From Escallonia rubra (taxonomy: Eukaryota > Streptophyta > Magnoliopsida > Escalloniales > Escalloniaceae), in NCBI GenBank assembly GCA_033065855.1, contig JAVXUO010000235.1:310001-374000 (forward strand): a stretch of 64,000 nt of DNA, in the 5' to 3' direction. The notes below the pieces were generated by a model, which was not told the origin of the DNA, did no database searches, and saw only the letters and a program-made list of their open reading frames with translations. Positions within the stretch are counted from its first letter, which is position 1; each line of letters starts with the position of its first letter. A program made the position numbers and the translations under genes. Shown here piece by piece: positions 58,362-64,000 of this stretch.

Positions 58362-59317
58362 ACTGTGCCTTGCCCTTCATTTCACTAGCTAAGAACCACC
58401 TCTGGCTCTCGTAATAACAATCTTTGATTTATATAATTCAGAGTTTAATGCGGCAGAGTTAGATGTTCTACCCCCATCAGTTTGTAACGAGTATCTGTAA
58501 TTCGTATTCGGTTTATAAACAGTTATAAACTTACAACTAAGTGAAACGATCCCACAAATCAAGTAGACAGGAACATGCTTATGATAATTTAATTTCCCTG
58601 CCCTCTTCCAACACTAGAAAATTTATATTTTGCCTTTCACGCACTTTTAAAAGATCAAATAAGAACGTAAAACGGCATATAAGATGTGAAAATAAACGCT
58701 GCAATTATCTAAATGGACCAACGAGTGGAAAGTAAGCAGAGTGTCTGCTTATTTGATCCTCAAATTTCACTTGCATGTTGGGATAGAATGGCATATTCTC
58801 AGCATTTAATTAGAGAGATGATAATGCATTAGCTTCCTAAGTCGTAGAGCAGTAACACAACCTAATTTGGAGCTACTCCAACCCTAGTACATGATGACCA
58901 TGCATATGAACTTGAAGGGGAAAGGATTGCAGCTCTGGGCTGAAGATCTCACTTCAATGATCACATAAGATGGTACTCTACTGGTAAATCAAAAGGAAAT
59001 GCTAAATGCATGATCATGCAAGATAATATAAATTAGAACTAAGCAGATTTGAGGGCCTTTTTTCTCAAACCCTAGGATATTTATATTACGTATCTAGAGG
59101 TGCTTTAAGTGATTGTACTTTTAGCAACCAATTTCTAGAGGTTGTTATGTGCTATCAAGAAGACACTAAAGATTGTAGCGACAAATTTTGAAATTGTAAT
59201 TGTAGATGAAGAATAGGAGGACAATAAAGTTTCAAGAGCAGTTGACAGTCCACCTGAAGTGGTAGCATGTCCTCAAATCATTTATTTATTTCCTTGCTCC
59301 AGATATTTAAAGTTGCA

Positions 59318-59320
<3 letters not shown>
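58362..59320. other. 3' region between convergent genes
   Basis: The 3' flank of glycine-rich gene 2. No further gene is seen, and no kinase-like exon follows on the minus strand beyond the USP-like gene's stop. Confidence 0.5.
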
Positions 59321-59367
<47 letters not shown>

Positions 59368-59378
59368 CCCCCCCCCCC
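59321..59378. repeat. (CT)n followed by poly(C)
   Basis: A pure (CT)n run of about 44 bases is followed by about 14 C residues. It begins only nine bases from the stop codon of the USP-like gene, so on that gene's strand it reads as poly(G)-(GA)n in the 3' UTR. Confidence 0.95.
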
Positions 59379-59387
59379 TTAAAGCAA

Positions 59388-61128
59388 TCAACCTTCATTG
59401 TTGTGAATTCTAATTACGTTACATGAAACTTTCTTCCGATAGTATTCTACATCCTTCTGGTCGTGATGCCTGTTACCATACATTTCAAATCATTAAAAAA
59501 ACTGGAAGAAAAAAAAATCTGCAATAAATTGTGGGCAAAAACTCGTCTTTTTTGTGTACATACCTGTCCACTACCACCAATGTCGCCTCGAGACTAGTAA
59601 TTTCTTTGACAACTAACTCTTTCAGAGGGTACCCCATTAGACATCTTATTTTTGGCAGTGGCACTACCTATACAATACAGAAAAGCCGAAACAAGAATGT
59701 AACACAACGTGCACGATGTCGAGATTCTGAGACATTATTTAGTGCATAAATTACCCCGTATTTGTGGCAAAGGTCTACAAACTCTTGAACTTGTCGATGC
59801 TCTACGTTGTCGTTCCACTCGGTTGCCTCATTACGAGTTAAAAATTCTTCATGATTCAATGTCCAAAAGGTGCCCAATCTGACTACATAAAAGCAGCTAT
59901 ATTATAACCTTTGGTAACGCGAGAAAGGAAACTGAGTCATTCATGTTTTTAAGTTAACCACTGCAGTTTTGACAGGAGCTGATAAACTTGCTATAGAAAC
60001 ACTTTTTGTCCTACTTTTGCATTTGTGTACATCAAGTAATAGGCTTCATGTAATATTATTTTTGGTCAATTGTGTGATTTGTGTATCTGAGGGCAGCCAT
60101 GAGCTGATCTAGGCGTAATAGTGTAACGAAGACATATGTGCAAGTCTTGAATTTTTATTGGGGAAAAATAAGTAATTAGCAGTCTTGAACTTTATGACCC
60201 TTTAAGGTAATTGACCACCTTAGATGAATGCAAAGTGTACATGTTAATATTATCAACACAATTTCAAGGACAAACTGAAAGGCCAAAAGGGCATGTACAT
60301 CTTGACCAACAAATAAGAGCAACTGCGGAGAGAGGCCAGGAAGAGTAACTTTTGCAACAATTATACGTGATTTTTACGTAACTTTTTAGAATCTTAAACG
60401 CATACATGATTTCATCCTTTTGACGAATAACTAAGGATTCATTCAAATTATTGTTTCTCTTTTTTGTTGGACTTTTTTTTTTGAGTTGAAGGTAGTTTCT
60501 AAAAGTAGTTTTTGTCACTAGAAACAGCATATTCAATTGAATCAAACAACTAATAGTTACATGAATGTCATTCAAGACATTGTACTGACTATAATTGCAT
60601 CCCCTTAGTGACATATTGCCGTTGTCGCTAATAACACATCTTGTAATCTTGCTACAACCCTCAGTGAAATATCATTGTCAAATTTTAGCTAGTGGCACTT
60701 TGCATTGCCTAATTTCAGTGATAAGATAAATTTTTTTTTTGGGTAATAATTAGTGATAAGATTTTAGAAACACTATTATGTACGGGTGTCACTTACCATA
60801 TTGAACGACTACCTTCAGACGTATGTACAATTCTTTTTCAATCAAAACACTAAATAGTCTTGAATGTAAACACAATTTAAATTCGCAATCTCTTACACAA
60901 AATGAAACATTTATGAGATTATTTTGTTGAAGATCCATAGATAGTATACTCACAGGGTACATGAAGCCAAGGCGTCACACCTAGAAGGGTGAAACTCCAA
61001 CCATCTTTGAAGGGCGTATTCTCGAGCATCCATTCAAGCGGCTCCTTTTGAAACCCTTTGAGGGCATTCATCACTATGACCACATGTTTGGGAGATTTCT
61101 TGCCACTTGAGAAGCTGCTCGGCATCAT
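59388..61128 (-). CDS. Universal-stress-protein-like protein, four exons
   Basis: Exons on the minus strand: 60954-61128, 59755-59882, 59564-59667 and 59388-59469. Introns are 1071, 87 and 94 nt with GT-AG ends (donors GTGAGT, GTAATT, GTATGT). The joined CDS is 489 nt, 162 residues plus TGA, and all phases agree. The ATG pair at 61123-61128 lies about 40 bases after a TATATAAG box. Exon 1 carries the first beta strand HVVIVMNALKGF and TLLGVTPWLHVP. Exon 2 has EFVDLCHKYG. Exon 3 has IRCLMGYPLKELVVKEI and ATLVVVD. Exon 4 has YYRKKVSCNVIRI. This order is that of the Rossmann-like adenine-nucleotide alpha-hydrolase (USP) domain found at the N-terminus of some plant receptor-like cytoplasmic kinases. 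No kinase domain follows. It may be a stand-alone regulator or a truncated kinase; binding and signalling roles are inferred only. Confidence 0.8.
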
Positions 61129-61167
61129 TTTGATGGATGTTTTGTTTTCCAAATGAAGTAAACTCTG

Positions 61168-61175
61168 CTTATATA
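61168..61175 (-). promoter_or_regulatory. TATA box of the USP-like gene
   Basis: TATATAAG on the minus strand, 40 bases upstream of the first ATG. It supports 61128 as the start rather than the upstream in-frame TTG at 61152. Confidence 0.6.
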
Positions 61176-61795
61176 CATAGGAAAACTTGTTTTCTTCCAG
61201 CTATACTGGTAGAGGGTTTTAATTTTATAGAAACAAGGCTAAACTTGTTTTGATTTTACATAAACTAGGCCAAGTCAAGCACAAGAACGTTAAGTCCAAA
61301 CTATGAGACTTCGAGCCTAGGACATGTAGTTGTTGTCTCTTAGTTAATTATTTTTCCCATGTCTTACTTTAAAAATTCTTCCATTAGGTAGGACGGTAAA
61401 AACTAAAAAAATGTGGGTGTCTCTTTCATCCAAACACTTAAATAAAAGAAGAAATAGCAGGACGCGCCAAAACACGTGCCGGACATTTTCCTACAACTAA
61501 AGTCCTAGCAACAATAATACCAAAGATGCCAATATATCAACCTCATTCCTAAGGACAGCCAAATATGCAGCCCATTACTGAGGACATGATTTTCACAACC
61601 TCAAGTCGAACTTGAGGTTGAATGCCGTTCTTCTAAAATAACAGTCGATCGGGAGTCGAAACTCTGGTTGCATCTCCAGATTACCCATCAATACTTTCGC
61701 TTGCATTTTCCTCCTTAATTCGATCATTTTAAACTCATCCTCTTCAACTTAGGTGATTCAAGTTGCCAATGACTTGTAACTTCCCTTTTCATATA
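61176..61795. other. Upstream region of the USP-like gene
   Basis: AT-rich with no gene. An inverted pair CTCAAGTCGAACTTGAG occurs at about 61600-61616. Confidence 0.4.
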
Positions 61796-62173
61796 TTCCC
61801 TCCGTCCCACATAATTTGATCATTTTTTTTTTTGTACACGCAGATTAAGGATTTAAGTGATATATTGTGTGTTTCTTGGTCTACCCTTTAGAGAAAGGAA
61901 AGGAAGAAAGTGGGTCTGGAAAGAGAAAATAGGTTAATACATGGAGTGTTAAATGTGGAGAGAAAAATGAATAAAAAAAGTGTAAGAAAGTGAGTCAGAT
62001 AGAGAAAATGAGTTGATGAAAATTTAAATGTAGAGAGAAATAAAAAAAATAAAAAAGTGTAAAAAGAATAAATATATAAAAGTACCTAAATGATCTTTCT
62101 TCATTTGAAAATTAACAATTTTTATGAGACGGTTCAAAAAGAAGAATTGATCAAATTATGTAGGATGAAGAGA
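61796..62173. mobile_element. Stowaway-like MITE
   Basis: The left end is TTCCCTCCGTCCCACATAAT. The right end, read on the minus strand, is TCTCTTCATCCTACATAATT. Both continue TTGATCA, giving an inverted repeat of about 27 bases. TA dinucleotides flank the element. The interior is AT-rich and non-coding. Confidence 0.7.
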
Positions 62174-64000
62174 TTAAAAATTAAATTCCACTTAAAATTA
62201 TTTTAGTTACTTTTGTGGGTGGCCAAATTAGACAAACTTGGTGATATATGACAGGTTAAGGATATTTCACATCAAAGACTTTGACATCAGTTATACTCTT
62301 GCATACGTAAGTAGTTACGGAGTAGTATAACAAAAGCCAAGCTGTGAAAAACATTATTTACCTCGAAGTCTCCACCCATTTTTGTAATAGTATATAATCT
62401 TCTGCGATTATATCAACGTTATGCAGTAACACTCAAACTAGATTGGTGCACTTAAGAAAGTAGTCCAATCACTCGTGTAATCGAAATATATATATATATA
62501 TTGGAGCCACAAGGTTTATAAGCTTTAGTAGCCATCTGCATAACAATTATTCTTAGAGTATTATTTGATTGTACTTTCCCTTTTACTTTGTTTCATAGTT
62601 GATATTACTACTATTTTACGAAAAATAAGAAACAATTGGTATTAAAAAAACGAGGCCATAGGTTTAATGATCCATCGACGTGGTTTTTATTCGGTCACAA
62701 ATTGACATATGTAATTTTTAGGTGGATGCGGGGTATTTAGCAATACAAGAAGCCATTATTAACCCACTTGACTCAGGAATATTGTAAAATGTAAACCCCT
62801 TTGCTTGAGGTTTAACTTCACCCCTACAGTTGGTCGCTAAAGAAGTCAGACAAAGTATTCAGATGAACGCTATAACAAAAAGCGACAAATTACATTCTAG
62901 GAACGAAATCTTACAAGCTTTTGTGGCAACTTTTAGTAACCAACTTTTGGGTGCATTTGAACCCCCTAGTACAAGAGTTCGGAATTTGTTACTGACTATT
63001 GTTATTTTTAGGAAGATTTTAATTTAGAGGGAAAAAAAGGGGGATAAATTGAATATGTTTCAAAATTTTGTGGACTATTTATACTTACCATAGTATGCGC
63101 AATTAGAACTTTGAAACTTCAAAAGCTAGTAAAGATACTTTTATAATCCATTTCAATGAAGTTGAGTAGTAATAAATGAGAAAGAGTATGAAGCACCAAC
63201 TCGCTAGTAGTGAGGTTCGTTAGCAAATGTACTAGACGTAGAAAATATTGGATGTTGTGGGAACAATGGTCCCGACCATCTGGAATCATCTTATATGTTA
63301 AAAATAAGTTCATGCATCTCTTATCCCTTTCTTATCACATCAAAGCATCAAACCCTCATGATCCAACATTACTAGATGATCGAGACCAATGATCGGGAAC
63401 CATGCATAATTTACTCGTATCAAACGCAAGCTAAACAAATGCATTATGCACTACCCCCAATTGCCTCTTGAATTCATAGTTGAGAATCAATATTCCTTTG
63501 TCTAGCAGCTCCAAAAGTACTTACCTATTTATGCAATACCAATTGCCTTTTAAATTCATTTGCTTGTGAGACAAAAAGATGAGAACCCATTTGCAGTATC
63601 AGACACAAAATCAGTGTATAGAAATACCAGAACAAACTAACACGCGCAATTAAAACTAGACATAAGTGATTCTCAAACATCATGGAGAATTTTATGTTTA
63701 TATGTATTTTCTTTTTCTTTTTCTTTTTTTATTGTCCAAAGACTTGCAGTCTTCAAGCAACAAGGAAGATAAAGAAAAAGAAAAAACAATAAATTTCACG
63801 AGCTCGAAACCCAAATTTTCCCCGTCAAATTTTGGACCGCTCTCGCTTCTAAGCCCTACTTTACTTTTTTTTTATTTTCTATTTTTTTATTAGATCGATA
63901 TTCTCAATAGAAAATCCTCGTTACATGGTCCAGTCGATCACAAGCTAAACACATCAGATTAGGTACGATCTCAGGATATCCAAACACATGCCGGAATATC
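62174..64000. other. Intergenic to window end, no gene seen
   Basis: AT-rich with a (TA)n run near 62487-62501. Frames up to 75 codons have no recognised domain. No RNA genes or element ends were identified. Confidence 0.5.

Noticed and set aside
57568..58392. 270- and 246-codon antisense frames over glycine-rich gene 2
   Set aside because: Same explanation: His/Leu- and Thr/Ser-rich shadows of Gly codons with no independent start context.
59668..59877. Stand-alone 69-codon protein
   Set aside because: It starts at TTG and reads through a splice donor; it is exon 2 plus intron 2 of the USP-like gene.
60919..61152. Stand-alone 77-codon protein
   Set aside because: It starts at TTG upstream of the ATG pair and runs past a GTGAGT donor; it is exon 1 with flanking sequence.
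1..64000. tRNA, rRNA or CRISPR features
   Set aside because: No cloverleaf with a GGTTCRANYCC arm, no rRNA-like block and no regularly spaced direct repeats with unique spacers were found by eye.

Overview
This is nuclear DNA of a flowering plant, most likely a eudicot; the species cannot be named from the sequence. The evidence is AT-rich intergenic DNA, short GT-AG introns with plant-type signals, glycine-rich wall-protein genes, an OCTOPUS-like zinc-binding protein gene, an AIG2-like gamma-glutamylcyclotransferase gene, and plant Ty1/copia, hAT, Mutator-like, Stowaway-like and TRIM-like transposable elements. There is no bacterial, organellar or viral gene organisation and no CRISPR array.

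Layout. 1-19 kb is a transposon graveyard: a Mutator-like element (341-1492), a pair of related MITEs (2752-3243), a TRIM-like retroelement (3737-4061), non-autonomous hAT elements (7764-8318 and 10905-11931, both with perfect 8-bp target duplications), a decayed hAT transposase gene (13220-15089) and a SIRE-like copia LTR relic (16510-17655). 19.3-20.0 kb is an intact single-exon OCTOPUS-like gene. 20-27 kb is almost empty apart from a Stowaway-like MITE. 26970-33751 is a complete Ty1/copia retrotransposon on the minus strand with one uninterrupted Gag-Pol frame, practically identical LTRs and a perfect 5-bp target duplication. 33.7-42 kb holds degenerate repeats, a LINE 3' end, a MITE, and a 3.6-kb Mutator-like element carrying two nested hAT elements. 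42229-42774 is an intact gamma-glutamylcyclotransferase-like gene. 43-53 kb is mostly unannotatable, with one TRIM-like element.

53-61 kb is the most gene-rich part. Two tandem genes for secreted glycine-rich proteins (53424-54086 and 57486-58361) share a conserved promoter block. A spliced gene 3' end lies between them on the minus strand (56949-57244). A four-exon gene for a 162-residue universal-stress-protein-like protein (59388-61128, minus) can be assembled by hand from GT-AG junctions that keep one frame; single-frame ORF searches see only pieces of it.

The genes do not form a common pathway. The glycine-rich proteins probably act in the cell wall, the cyclotransferase in the cytosol on gamma-glutamyl compounds, and the OCTOPUS-like and USP-like proteins in regulation or signalling. 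The most notable structural observation is a 15-nt perfect complementarity in the copia RNA between the AATAAA region of the LTR and the sequence at the primer-binding position next to the 5' LTR.
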